A DNA stretch of 64,000 nt from Streptomyces sp. PTY087I2 (GTDB taxonomy: Bacteria > Actinomycetota > Actinomycetes > Streptomycetales > Streptomycetaceae), in contig NZ_LZRD01000015.1 of the NCBI RefSeq assembly GCF_001687325.1, positions 1 to 64,000 of the forward strand, read 5' to 3'. Below are positions 1 to 8,751 of the stretch, one piece after another. Within the stretch, counting starts at the first letter, position 1. Each line of letters starts with the position of its first letter. Under the pieces are notes generated by a model. The model was not told the DNA's origin. It did no database searches and was given only the letters and a program-made list of their open reading frames with translations. The position numbers were made by a program, and so were the translations under genes.

Positions 1-3000
1 GCGGGGCGCCGCGGCCCCGGGCCGACGGTGGCGCCCGGCCCCGGGTCGCCGCGGGCCGGTTCACCCCGCCCCGGAGCCCGGGGCCCGCCGGCGCCGCCGG
101 GGCCGGTCCCAGGTGGCGGTGCGGCGAGGGGGACGGGGCGGGGGGGCGGCAGACCGGGGGGGCGGGGCAGGGGGCCGCGCCCGCCGAGGCCGCGCCGCAG
201 GGTGGTTCGCGTCGCCGTCGCCGCCGCCGTGGTGAGGCCGAGCCGACCGAGCAGGCCGCCGAGCCCGCCGCCCCGGCGCAGGCGCCCGCCGAGCAGACCG
301 CCGACGAGGCCCCCGAGGCCGAGGCGGAGGAGCACGAGGGCGAGGACACCGACGAGTACGGCGACCGCCCCTCGCGCCGTCGCCGCCGTGGAGGCCGCCG
401 CCGCCGCCGTGGCGAGGCCAACGACACGGACGACGAGCAGACCACCGAGGACGCGCCCGCGCCCGCCCGCGCCGAGGAGCCCCGCTCCGAGGACGAGCAG
501 GACGGCGGCCGCGGCCAGGCCCAGGAGGCCGCCGAGGAGAGCGACGAGGACGAGGACTCCTCGCCCTCCGGTTCGAGCAGCAGCTCCCGTCGTCGCCGTC
601 GTCGCCGTCGCCGCAGCGGTGATGCCGCCGTCGACACCGACAACGGTTCCGACGACCCGGAGCGTACGGTCGTCAAGGTCCGCGAGCCGCGCAAGAAGGA
701 GGAGCGCGAGCCGGGCACCGGCTTCGACGAGGTCCAGTCCATCAAGGGCTCGACCCGCATGGAGGCCAAGAAGCAGCGCCGCCGCGAGGGCCGCGAGCAG
801 GGCCGCCGCCGGGTCCCGATCATCACCGAGGCGGAGTTCCTGGCCCGCCGCGAGGCCGTCGAGCGCGTGATGGTCGTCCGCCAGAACGGCGAGCGCACCC
901 AGATCGGCGTCCTCGAGGACAACGTGCTCGTCGAGCACTACGTCAACAAGGAGCAGGCCACCAGCTACGTCGGCAACGTCTACCTGGGCAAGGTCCAGAA
1001 CGTCCTGCCGTCCATGGAGGCCGCCTTCGTCGACATCGGCAAGGGCCGCAACGCCGTCCTGTACGCCGGTGAGGTCAACTTCGAGGCGCTCGGCATGGCC
1101 CACGGGCCGCGCCGCATCGAGACCGCGCTCAAGTCCGGCCAGTCGGTCCTGGTCCAGGTGACCAAGGACCCGATCGGCCACAAGGGCGCGCGCCTCACCA
1201 GCCAGGTCTCGCTGCCCGGCCGCTACCTGGTCTACGTGCCCGAGGGCTCGATGACCGGGATCAGCCGCAAGCTGCCCGACACCGAGCGCTCCCGCCTCAA
1301 GACCATCCTCAAGAAGATCGTCCCCGAGGACGCGGGCGTCATCGTGCGCACCGCCGCCGAGGGCGCGAGCGAGGACGAGCTGCGCCGTGACGTCGAGCGG
1401 CTCCAGCAGCAGTGGGAGGACATCCAGAAGAAGGCGAAGGGCACCAGCGGCTCCAACGCGCCGACGCTGCTCTACGGCGAGCCGGACATGACCGTCCGGG
1501 TCGTCCGCGACATCTTCAACGAGGACTTCTCCAAGGTCATCGTCAGCGGCGACGATGCGTGGGAGACCATCCACGGGTACGTCTCGCACGTGGCGCCCGA
1601 CCTCACCGAGCGGCTCTCGCGCTGGACCTCCGAGGTCGACGTCTTCGCGACGTACCGCATCGACGAGCAGCTGATGAAGGCGCTGGACCGCAAGGTCTAC
1701 CTGCCCAGCGGCGGTTCGCTGGTGATCGACAAGACCGAGGCGATGGTCGTCGTCGACGTCAACACCGGCAAGTTCACCGGCCAGGGCGGCAACCTGGAGG
1801 AGACCGTCACCAGGAACAACCTGGAGGCGGCCGAGGAGATCGTGCGCCAGCTGCGGCTGCGCGACCTCGGCGGCATCGTCGTCGTCGACTTCATCGACAT
1901 GGTGCTGGAGTCCAACCGGGACCTCGTGCTGCGACGCCTCCTGGAGTGCCTGGGCCGCGACCGCACCAAGCACCAGGTCGCCGAGGTCACCTCGCTGGGC
2001 CTGGTCCAGATGACCCGCAAGCGGGTGGGCCAGGGTCTGCTGGAGTCCTTCTCCGAGACCTGCGTCCACTGCAACGGGCGCGGTGTCATCGTCCACATGG
2101 AGCAGCCGACGTCCGTCGGCGGCGGTGGCGGCGGCAAGAAGTCCAAGAAGCGCCGTGGCGGCGCCGGCCACGACCACGAGCACACCCACGACCACGGCTC
2201 CGACGACCACGTGGCCGCCGAGCCCGTGGAGACGGAGACCGAGGCCGAACTGGCCGCCGAGGTCGCCGCCCCGGTGGCCGTGGAGCCCGAGGTCACCGCG
2301 GACGAGGAGTTCTACGGCAGCCCCGCCGAGGCCGAGGCCGCCGCCTCGCGCCGTGGCCGCCGCCGGGCCTCCCGCAAGGCGTCGGCCCCGGCCGGCGCCC
2401 CGAAGGCCGAGGCACCCGCCCCGGTCGTGGAGACGCCCGTCGCCGAGGCCCCCGTCGCGGAGGTCACGGAGGTCGTGGAGACCCCCGAGGCTCCGGCCGA
2501 GGCCGCGCCCCAGGGCCGTACGCGCCGTCGGGCCACCCGCAAGGCCACCGCCCCGGCGGGTTCGCCGAAGCAGGCCGAAGCGGCGGAGCCGGTACAGCCG
2601 GCCGAGCCCAGCGCGGAGCCGGTCGCGGTCGAGGACCCGGTCGTCGAGGCGCCCGCCGCCGAGACCCCGGCCCCCGAGGAGACCCCGGCGGAGCAGGCCC
2701 CCGAGGCCGAGGCCCCCGTGGCCGCCCCGCCGCGTGCCCGCCGCCGGGTGACCCGTAAGGTCACCGCTCCGGCCGGCTCGCCCACCGGGTCGGACGACGC
2801 GGAGATCGTCGTGGTCGCTTCGGCGCCCGAGACGAAGGGGCCCGAGGCGAAGGAGTCCGAGGCGAAGGCCCCGGAGGCCGGAGCGACGGACGCCGGAGCG
2901 ACGGAGTCCGAGCCCGCCGAGCCCGCCCCGGCGAAGAAGACGGCCCGCAAGGCCGCCGCCAAGAAGGCCCCGGCGAAGAAGGCGGCGGCCAAGAAGACCG

Positions 3001-3143
3001 CCGCGAAGAAGACCGCAGCCAAGAAGACGACGGCGAAGACGGCCGCGAAGAAGGCGACGAAGAAGACCGTCGCCGCCGAGCAGCCGTCGGCTTCGGTGAC
3101 CGCCTCCACCGGGTCCGGAGAGGGTGAGCCCTCGGCCGGCTGA
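1..3143 (+). CDS. rne: Ribonuclease E/G (5' end outside window)
   Basis: Endoribonuclease of the RNase E/G family, for mRNA decay and rRNA/tRNA processing. The reading frame (first full codon at 3) is open from the left edge, so the start lies upstream. The first ~250 visible residues alternate Arg-rich and Glu/Ala-rich stretches, as in the long N-terminal extension of streptomycete RNase E. The conserved core begins near 860 with the S1 domain. Catalytic motifs VDVNTGKFTG (about 1750) and VVVDFIDM (about 1875) follow, then the zinc-link CVHC at 2061-2072. Beyond it are a His-rich patch (2161-2212), three copies of an RRRxxRKxxAPAGxP motif (near 2350, 2520 and 2735) and a Lys/Ala tail resembling histone H1. 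The visible part is about 1046 residues. A perfect 15-bp hairpin follows the stop. The G-rich sequence before about 200 could hide a sequencing frameshift, but no stop appears in frame. Confidence 0.95.
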   Translation, partial: GAPRPRADGGARPRVAAGRFTPPRSPGPAGAAGAGPRWRCGEGDGAGGRQTGGAGQGAAPAEAAPQGGSRRRRRRRGEAEPTEQAAEPAAPAQAPAEQTADEAPEAEAEEHEGEDTDEYGDRPSRRRRRGGRRRRRGEANDTDDEQTTEDAPAPARAEEPRSEDEQDGGRGQAQEAAEESDEDEDSSPSGSSSSSRRRRRRRRRSGDAAVDTDNGSDDPERTVVKVREPRKKEEREPGTGFDEVQSIKGSTRMEAKKQRRREGREQGRRRVPIITEAEFLARREAVERVMVVRQNGERTQIGVLEDNVLVEHYVNKEQATSYVGNVYLGKVQNVLPSMEAAFVDIGKGRNAVLYAGEVNFEALGMAHGPRRIETALKSGQSVLVQVTKDPIGHKGARLTSQVSLPGRYLVYVPEGSMTGISRKLPDTERSRLKTILKKIVPEDAGVIVRTAAEGASEDELRRDVERLQQQWEDIQKKAKGTSGSNAPTLLYGEPDMTVRVVRDIFNEDFSKVIVSGDDAWETIHGYVSHVAPDLTERLSRWTSEVDVFATYRIDEQLMKALDRKVYLPSGGSLVIDKTEAMVVVDVNTGKFTGQGGNLEETVTRNNLEAAEEIVRQLRLRDLGGIVVVDFIDMVLESNRDLVLRRLLECLGRDRTKHQVAEVTSLGLVQMTRKRVGQGLLESFSETCVHCNGRGVIVHMEQPTSVGGGGGGKKSKKRRGGAGHDHEHTHDHGSDDHVAAEPVETETEAELAAEVAAPVAVEPEVTADEEFYGSPAEAEAAASRRGRRRASRKASAPAGAPKAEAPAPVVETPVAEAPVAEVTEVVETPEAPAEAAPQGRTRRRATRKATAPAGSPKQAEAAEPVQPAEPSAEPVAVEDPVVEAPAAETPAPEETPAEQAPEAEAPVAAPPRARRRVTRKVTAPAGSPTGSDDAEIVVVASAPETKGPEAKESEAKAPEAGATDAGATESEPAEPAPAKKTARKAAAKKAPAKKAAAKKTAAKKTAAKKTTAKTAAKKATKKTVAAEQPSASVTASTGSGEGEPSAG

Positions 3144-3174
3144 CCGCCCGCCGACACCCTCCCGTCCGTACGCA

Positions 3175-3209
3175 GACGTCCCGCCCCGAGCACTTCGGGG
3201 CGGGACGTC
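3175..3209 (+). terminator. Hairpin terminator after rne
   Basis: Perfect 15-bp inverted repeat (3175-3189 with 3195-3209) with a 5-nt loop, followed by CGCGTTTCC. It lies 32 bp after the RNase E stop and separates that gene from the sugar-nucleotide cluster. Confidence 0.8.
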
Positions 3210-3346
3210 CGCGTTTCCGGCCGTGGCGTCCCGGCCGGTCGGCGACCAAACCCCGTCCGACCGGCGACCGATATGTCATGATTTGACGCACCCCTGGGGT
3301 GGCAGGGCCGGGGCTGCCGGCAGTGCACCCGCCGAGGAGGACGTCG

Positions 3347-4465
3347 ATGACGAGCATCAACGAGCAGCAGGTTCCGGTGGCCTCACCCGTCATCGGAGAG
3401 GCCGAGATCGACGCCGTGGTGCAGGTGCTGCGCAGCGGACGCGTCGTCCAGGGGCCCGAGGTCGCCGCCTTCGAGGAGCGTTTCTCCGCGCTGGTGGACG
3501 GGCGGATCTGCGTCGCCGTCAACTCCGGCACCTCCGCCCTCCACCTGCTGCTCCTGGCCCTGGGCATCGGGCGGGGGGACGAGGTCGTCGTCCCCTCGTT
3601 CTCCTTCGCCGCCTCCGCGAACGCGGTCCGCCTGACCGGGGCCGACGTCGTGTTCGCCGATATCGAGCCGGACGGCTTCGGACTCGACCCGGCGGCGGTC
3701 GAGGCCGCGATCACCCCGCGTACGGCCGCGATCATGCCCGTACACCTCTACGGTCATCCGGCGGCGATGGACCGCCTCATGTCCATCGCCGAGCTGCGGG
3801 GGCTCGCGGTCGTCGAGGACGCGTGCCAGGCCCACACCGCGGCCCTGCACGGCACTCCGGTCGGCGCGTTCGGCGCGGGCGGGGCCTTCAGCTTCTACCC
3901 GACCAAGAACATGCACGCCCTCGAAGGCGGCATGGTCACCACGGCCGACCCCGAACTGGCCCGCACCGTGCGTCTGCTGCGCAACCAGGGCATGGAGCAG
4001 CGGTACGCCAACGAGATCGTCGGCGCCAACATGCGGATGACCGACGTGTCGGCCGCCGTCGGCCGCGTACAGCTCGGCCGGCTGGCGGCCTGGACCGAGC
4101 GGCGCCGCGCCAACGCCGCGTACCTCGACGAACACATCACCGCACCGGCCGTCACCGTGCCGCCGGTGGCCGAGGGCGCCCGGCACGTCTACCACCAGTA
4201 CACCGTGCGGATCCGGGGCGACCGGGACGCCGCGATGGCGCGGCTCACCGGGGCGGGCATCGGCAACGCGGTCTACTACCCGACCCCGATCCACCGCCTC
4301 AAGCCCTACTGGGAGCCCGATCAGAAGGCGGGCCGCAGCTGGGATCTGCCGGAGACCGAGAAGGCCGCCGCCGAGGTCGTGTCCCTGCCCGTCCACCCCT
4401 CGCTCACCGAGGGCGACCTGGAGCGCGTCGTCACCGCCGTGAACGCCCTGGGGGAGAACCCGTGA
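3347..4465 (+). CDS. DegT/DnrJ/EryC1/StrS family sugar aminotransferase
   Basis: PLP-dependent aminotransferase acting on keto-sugar nucleotides, 372 residues, the usual family length. It has the fold-type I NSGTSALHLLL segment near residue 50, VVEDACQAH with Asp158 for the pyridine nitrogen, and SFYPTKNMHALEGG with Lys187 as the expected Schiff-base lysine. ATG 3347 is chosen because GAGGAGG lies 6 nt upstream; an upstream in-frame start at 3299 has no such site. The stop overlaps the next start (GTGA). The next gene is a Gfo/Idh/MocA oxidoreductase, and a UDP-sugar 6-dehydrogenase and a hexapeptide acetyltransferase follow. This suggests a WbpE-like role, amination at C3 of a UDP-3-keto-uronic acid. 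The family is certain; the substrate is inferred from neighbours. Confidence 0.88.
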   Translation: MTSINEQQVPVASPVIGEAEIDAVVQVLRSGRVVQGPEVAAFEERFSALVDGRICVAVNSGTSALHLLLLALGIGRGDEVVVPSFSFAASANAVRLTGADVVFADIEPDGFGLDPAAVEAAITPRTAAIMPVHLYGHPAAMDRLMSIAELRGLAVVEDACQAHTAALHGTPVGAFGAGGAFSFYPTKNMHALEGGMVTTADPELARTVRLLRNQGMEQRYANEIVGANMRMTDVSAAVGRVQLGRLAAWTERRRANAAYLDEHITAPAVTVPPVAEGARHVYHQYTVRIRGDRDAAMARLTGAGIGNAVYYPTPIHRLKPYWEPDQKAGRSWDLPETEKAAAEVVSLPVHPSLTEGDLERVVTAVNALGENP

Positions 4466-5481
4466 CCGCCGCACTGAAGGCCGGGCTCATCGGCCTTGGT
4501 TCCATGGGCCGCCACCACGCCCGGGTGCTCATGGCCCTGGAGGGCGTCGACCTGGTCGGCGTCGTCGACCCGCTGGGCGACAAGAACGGCTGGGCCCAGG
4601 GCGCCCCCGTGCTGAAGGACGTCGAGGAGCTGCTGGACCTGGGCATCGACTACGCCGTCGTCGCCTGCCCGACCGGACTGCACGAGGAGATCGGGCTGCG
4701 GCTGGCCGACGCGGGCGTCTGCGTGCTGATCGAGAAGCCGCTCGCCGACTCCGTCGAGGGCGCCCTGCGTCTCGTGCACGCCTTCGAGTCGCGGAACCTC
4801 GTCGCGGGCGTGGGGCACATCGAACGCTGCAACCCCGCCCTGCGCTCGCTGCGGGACCGGCTGCGGGAGGGCGAACTCGGCGATCTGTACCAGATCGTGA
4901 CCCGCCGTCAGGGCCCCTTCCCGCACCGCATCGCCGACGTCGGCGTGGTCAAGGACCTGGCCACCCACGACATCGACCTGACCGCGTGGATGACCGGCCG
5001 GAGCTATGTGTCGATCGCGGCGCACACCGTGTCGAAGTCCGGCCGCCCCTACGAGGACATGGTCAGCGCGGTGGGCCGGCTCTCCGACGGGACCATGGTC
5101 AACCACCTGGTCAACTGGCTGAGCCCGCTCAAGGAACGGTTCACCTCCGTCACCGGCGAGCGCGGCTGCCTCATCGCCGACACGCTGACGGCCGACCTGA
5201 CGTTCTACTCGAACGCCTCCGTCGCCACCGAGTGGGAGGCCCTGCGCGCGTTCCGCGGGGTCTCCGAGGGCGACATGATCCGCTACGCCATCCCCAAGCG
5301 CGAGCCGCTGCTCGTCGAACACGAACTCTTCCGGGACGCCGTGCAGGGCCTCTCCGCCGACATCTGCACCCTGCGGCAGGGGCTGCGCACCGTGGAGGTG
5401 GCCGCCTCCCTGCTCGACTCGGCCAGGACCGGCCGCACCGTCGTCTTCGAGCGGGAGGAAACGATCCCACGTGGTGTTTGA
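4462..5481 (+). CDS. Gfo/Idh/MocA family NAD(P)-dependent sugar oxidoreductase
   Basis: Dehydrogenase of 339 residues with an N-terminal Rossmann fold (GLIGLGSMGRHHARVL, residues 8-23) and the family EKP motif at residues 91-93, whose Lys is catalytic. The C-terminal half is the usual substrate-binding beta-sheet domain. It starts at GTG 4462, overlapping the aminotransferase stop by 4 bp, so the two are probably translationally coupled. In UDP-2,3-diacetamido-uronic acid pathways the WbpB-type member oxidises C3 of UDP-GlcNAcA to feed the aminotransferase, which fits this pairing. The exact substrate is not visible in the sequence. Confidence 0.85.
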   Translation: MTAALKAGLIGLGSMGRHHARVLMALEGVDLVGVVDPLGDKNGWAQGAPVLKDVEELLDLGIDYAVVACPTGLHEEIGLRLADAGVCVLIEKPLADSVEGALRLVHAFESRNLVAGVGHIERCNPALRSLRDRLREGELGDLYQIVTRRQGPFPHRIADVGVVKDLATHDIDLTAWMTGRSYVSIAAHTVSKSGRPYEDMVSAVGRLSDGTMVNHLVNWLSPLKERFTSVTGERGCLIADTLTADLTFYSNASVATEWEALRAFRGVSEGDMIRYAIPKREPLLVEHELFRDAVQGLSADICTLRQGLRTVEVAASLLDSARTGRTVVFEREETIPRGV

Positions 5482-7081
5482 CCCTCAGTCCCCGGCCCCC
5501 GCGCCGGCCCCCGCCCCGGTTCCCGCCTCCGCCGGCCGGTCGCGCGGGAAGATCGTCATGCTGGTCGACAACGCCGTGAAGGGCGACTCCCGGGTCCAGA
5601 AGGAGGCCCGGTCCGCCGCCGCGGCCGGCTGGGACGTCGTCCTCCTCGGCAAGTCGCCGAACAAGAAGGCGCAGAACTGGCAGCTGGGGGAGGCCCGGGT
5701 CCGGCTGCTGCCCGTCGCGACACCGCTGCACCGCCGCCGGCACGAATACCGCCGGGCGGTCCTCCGCGCGCCGCTCGCCTACCCTCCGGGCCCGCTGGCC
5801 GAATACCGCAAGCAGCGGATGAAGGCGTGGCGGGCCGAACTGAACCTGCGGGTCATCGAGGCGGGGCGCAACGGCTCCGGGGCCGCCGCGACACGCCTGC
5901 TGCCGGCCCGGGTGCTCTCCCGGGGCATGGGCCGCTGGGTCCGGCTGCGCGCCCGGCACACCGCCGCGCTGGAGCGGCGCCGCAAGGACATGGACACCCC
6001 GCTCGACCGCTTCACCACCGCCTTCTGGGTGCGGGCGATGGGCGAACGGGCCTGGCGGCGGCTCGACCCCGGGCTGTGGGACCTGGAGCTGGCCTACGGG
6101 AAGGTCATCGACGCCCTGGAACCCGACCTGATCCACGCGAACGACTTCCGGATGCTCGGGGTCGGCGCGCGGGCCAAGCTGCGGGCCGAGGCCAAGGGGC
6201 GCACCGTCCGGCTCGTCTGGGACGCGCACGAGTTCCTGCCCGGCATCAAGCCCTGGAGCCCGCACCCGCGCTGGCACATCGCCCAGTGCGCGCACGAGCG
6301 GGAGCACGCCAAATACGCCGACGCCGTCACGACCGTCTCGGCCTCCCTCGCCGAGATGCTGGCCGAGCACCACGGGCTGAAGGACCTCCCGGAGGTCGTG
6401 CTCAACGCCCCCGACACGGTGATCCCCGCCGACCGGGCCGCCGAGCCGGTGCCCGACCTGCGGGCCCTGTGCGGCATCGGACCGGAGGTGCCGCTCGCCG
6501 TCTACAGCGGTTCGGCGGCCCCGCAGCGGGGGCTGGACATCATGGTCGAGGCGCTGCCCCGGCTGCCCGGATCCCATGTGGCGTACATCGTCCCCCGCGC
6601 CAACTCGCCCTACATGCAGTCGCTCAAGGCCCGGGCGACGGTGCTCGGCGTCCGCGACCGGGTGCACATCCTGCCGTACGTCCCGCACGACCAGGTGGTC
6701 CGCCATCTGGCCGCCGCCGACGTCGGGGTCATTCCGATCCACCACTGGCCGAACCACGAGATCGCCCTGATCACCAAGTTCTTCGAGTACTCGCACGCCG
6801 GGCTGCCGCTGGTCGTCAGCGATGTCCGGACGATGGGGGAGACGGTCGCCGCCACCGGCCAGGGCGAGGTGTTCACAGCCGAGGACGTCGAGGACTACGT
6901 ACGCGCGGTGACGGCGGTCCTCGCCGACCCCGGGCGCTACCGCGACGCCTACACACGGGGCGACCTGCTCGGGGAGTGGACCTGGGAGGCGCAGGCGGCC
7001 GTCCTGGACCGCGTGTACGCCCGGCTCGTCGAAGGCCCCCCGGCCCCCGCCGCGCGACGGATGACCCGGGTCGCTCCGTGA
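5471..7081 (+). CDS. Glycosyltransferase family 4 type
   Basis: GT-B glycosyltransferase of about 536 residues. The N-terminus carries a Rossmann-like segment (KIVMLVDNAVKGDSRVQKEA) typical of GT4 acceptor domains. The centre has HANDFRMLG and WDAHEF, and the C-terminal donor half has YSGSAAPQRGLD and FFEYSHAGLPLVVSD. The last supplies the family's E-x7-E-like nucleotide-sugar site in degenerate form. GTG 5471 overlaps the previous gene by 11 bp and is preceded by GGGAGGAAA; GTG 5474 is a possible alternative. The first ~15 residues are Pro/Ala-rich. It is coupled to the next GT2 gene. It probably transfers one residue of an envelope glycan; donor and acceptor are unknown. Confidence 0.8.
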   Translation: MVFDPQSPAPAPAPAPVPASAGRSRGKIVMLVDNAVKGDSRVQKEARSAAAAGWDVVLLGKSPNKKAQNWQLGEARVRLLPVATPLHRRRHEYRRAVLRAPLAYPPGPLAEYRKQRMKAWRAELNLRVIEAGRNGSGAAATRLLPARVLSRGMGRWVRLRARHTAALERRRKDMDTPLDRFTTAFWVRAMGERAWRRLDPGLWDLELAYGKVIDALEPDLIHANDFRMLGVGARAKLRAEAKGRTVRLVWDAHEFLPGIKPWSPHPRWHIAQCAHEREHAKYADAVTTVSASLAEMLAEHHGLKDLPEVVLNAPDTVIPADRAAEPVPDLRALCGIGPEVPLAVYSGSAAPQRGLDIMVEALPRLPGSHVAYIVPRANSPYMQSLKARATVLGVRDRVHILPYVPHDQVVRHLAAADVGVIPIHHWPNHEIALITKFFEYSHAGLPLVVSDVRTMGETVAATGQGEVFTAEDVEDYVRAVTAVLADPGRYRDAYTRGDLLGEWTWEAQAAVLDRVYARLVEGPPAPAARRMTRVAP

Positions 7082-8751
7082 CCGGACCGGCCGACGCCAC
7101 CGGGGCCCGACGACCGCCCGATGTCACCGTGATCGTGGCCGTCTACAACACGATGCCCTACCTCACGGAGTGCCTGAACTCCCTGATGGCCCAGAGCATC
7201 GGGCCGGACCGGCTGGAGGTCATCGCGGTCGACGACGGCTCGACGGACGGCAGCGGGCCGGAACTCGACCGGTTCGCCGCGACGTACCCGGACACGGTCA
7301 CGGTGCTGCACCAGGCCAACTCCGGCGGCCCCGCCGCGCCCAGCAACCGCGGCCTGGAGCGGGCGACCGGCCGGTTCGTCTTCTTCGTCGGCTCCGACGA
7401 CCGGCTGGGGCCGGAGGCCCTGGAGCGGCTGGTGGCGTACGCCGACGAGCACGGGTCGGACATCGTCGTCGGCCGGGCGGTCGGGGTCAACGGGCGGTAC
7501 GTCCACCAGAAGCTGTACGAGCGCAACGCCCCCGACATCAGCCTCTACGACTCGCCCCTGCCGTTCACGCTGGCCAACACCAAGCTCTTCCGGCGCTCGC
7601 TGGTCGAGGAACACGGCCTGCGCTTCCCCGAGGACCTGCCGGTCGGCAGCGACCAGCCCTTCACCATCGAGGCCTGCGTCCGGGCCCGCCGGATCTCCGT
7701 GCTCGCCGACTACATCTGCTACTACGCGGTCAAGCGGGGCGACGCGAGCAACATCACCTACCGGGCCGACCACCTCTCCCGGCTGCGGTGCACCGCCCGC
7801 ATCATGGCGCACGCCGCCGGGCTCGTGGAGCCGGGCCCCCGGCGGGACGCCCTCCTGTCCCGGCACTTCACCTGGGAGCTCTCCAAGCTCCTGCTGGCCG
7901 ACTTCCCCGATCTGCCCGCGGTGACCCGGAAGAGCCTGTGCGAGGGGATCGCGGAGCTGCTGGACGCCTATTACACGGACGCCCTGCGCGACGGTACGGG
8001 GGTGCGCAGGCGGGTCCGGTTCGGGCTGGCCCGCCAGGGGGCCGTGGAAGCGCTGAGCCGGGCCATCGCGGAGGAGACCCGGCAGGGCGCCCCGCCCTTC
8101 CTGCTGGAGGGCGACCGGGCCTTCGCCGTCTACCCGGGGTTCCGGGACCCCGCCGTCGGGCTGGACGACCGCTACTACGAGGTGCTCGGCGAATCCGTCG
8201 CGGGCCGGCTCGCGACGGGCACCGCGTTCGACTCGGCCGACTGGGACCAGCACGGCGAGGACCTCGGGGTCACCGTCCGGCTGCGCCTCGCCGTCACCGG
8301 CGACACCTCCTCCGTGACGGTCGCCCTGGCCCAGGGCGCCATGCCGCAGAGCGCCGACCGGCCCGGCGCCCGCAGGCTGCCGCCGACGCAGCCGCGCCCC
8401 GCGTCGCCCGGCGACGTCACCGCGACGGAGGCGGCGGCGGCCGGGACCGGCACTCGCGTCGTGGCCCGCCTCCCGGTGCCCGCGGCCAAGGCCAAGAAGG
8501 GCGTCCGGGTCTACCTCGACGTCGCGGGGCGGACCTACGAGATCCCGGTGCGGACCGAGGGGCGCCCCATGCCGCTGGCCCGCCGGTGGGGCGAGGCCGA
8601 ACCCCACCGGGTCGCGGCCTGGCCCAACACCAAGGGCCGGCTCGTGATCACGACGGGACCGCTGCGGGAGCGCGGGGGCTGGGGGACACGGCTGTGGAGA
8701 GCGTTGGGATCGCTGGGATCACTGGGATCCGAGAGGAAGCGGAGCGGATGA
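7078..8751 (+). CDS. Glycosyltransferase family 2 (GT-A) with long C-terminal domain
   Basis: About 557 residues. The N-terminal ~230 are a GT-A domain: VTVIVAVYNTMPYL, then VIAVDDGSTDGS and FFVGSDDRLGPEAL, where the usual DxD region reads GSDD. FPEDLPVGSDQPF follows as the acceptor-side acidic motif. The C-terminal ~250 residues have no domain I recognise. GTG 7078 overlaps the previous stop (GTGA). The enzyme is clearly paralogous to the GT2 at 17410-18648: both carry NSGGP plus the same spacing of motifs. The gene's 3' end holds a small GGGATC-type repeat (8705-8730) encoding LGSLGSLGS. Substrate unknown; context suggests a cell-wall glycopolymer. Confidence 0.82.
   Translation: MTGPADATGARRPPDVTVIVAVYNTMPYLTECLNSLMAQSIGPDRLEVIAVDDGSTDGSGPELDRFAATYPDTVTVLHQANSGGPAAPSNRGLERATGRFVFFVGSDDRLGPEALERLVAYADEHGSDIVVGRAVGVNGRYVHQKLYERNAPDISLYDSPLPFTLANTKLFRRSLVEEHGLRFPEDLPVGSDQPFTIEACVRARRISVLADYICYYAVKRGDASNITYRADHLSRLRCTARIMAHAAGLVEPGPRRDALLSRHFTWELSKLLLADFPDLPAVTRKSLCEGIAELLDAYYTDALRDGTGVRRRVRFGLARQGAVEALSRAIAEETRQGAPPFLLEGDRAFAVYPGFRDPAVGLDDRYYEVLGESVAGRLATGTAFDSADWDQHGEDLGVTVRLRLAVTGDTSSVTVALAQGAMPQSADRPGARRLPPTQPRPASPGDVTATEAAAAGTGTRVVARLPVPAAKAKKGVRVYLDVAGRTYEIPVRTEGRPMPLARRWGEAEPHRVAAWPNTKGRLVITTGPLRERGGWGTRLWRALGSLGSLGSERKRSG

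Noticed and set aside
28..870. 280-codon open frame in the first kilobase
   Set aside because: It overlaps the RNase E frame, is an Arg/Pro-rich shadow of GC-rich sequence, and RNase E continues open across it.
2312..3328. 338-codon minus-strand frame opposite RNase E
   Set aside because: It mirrors the repetitive Ala/Lys coding strand; its Ala/Ser/Gly composition is a frame shadow.
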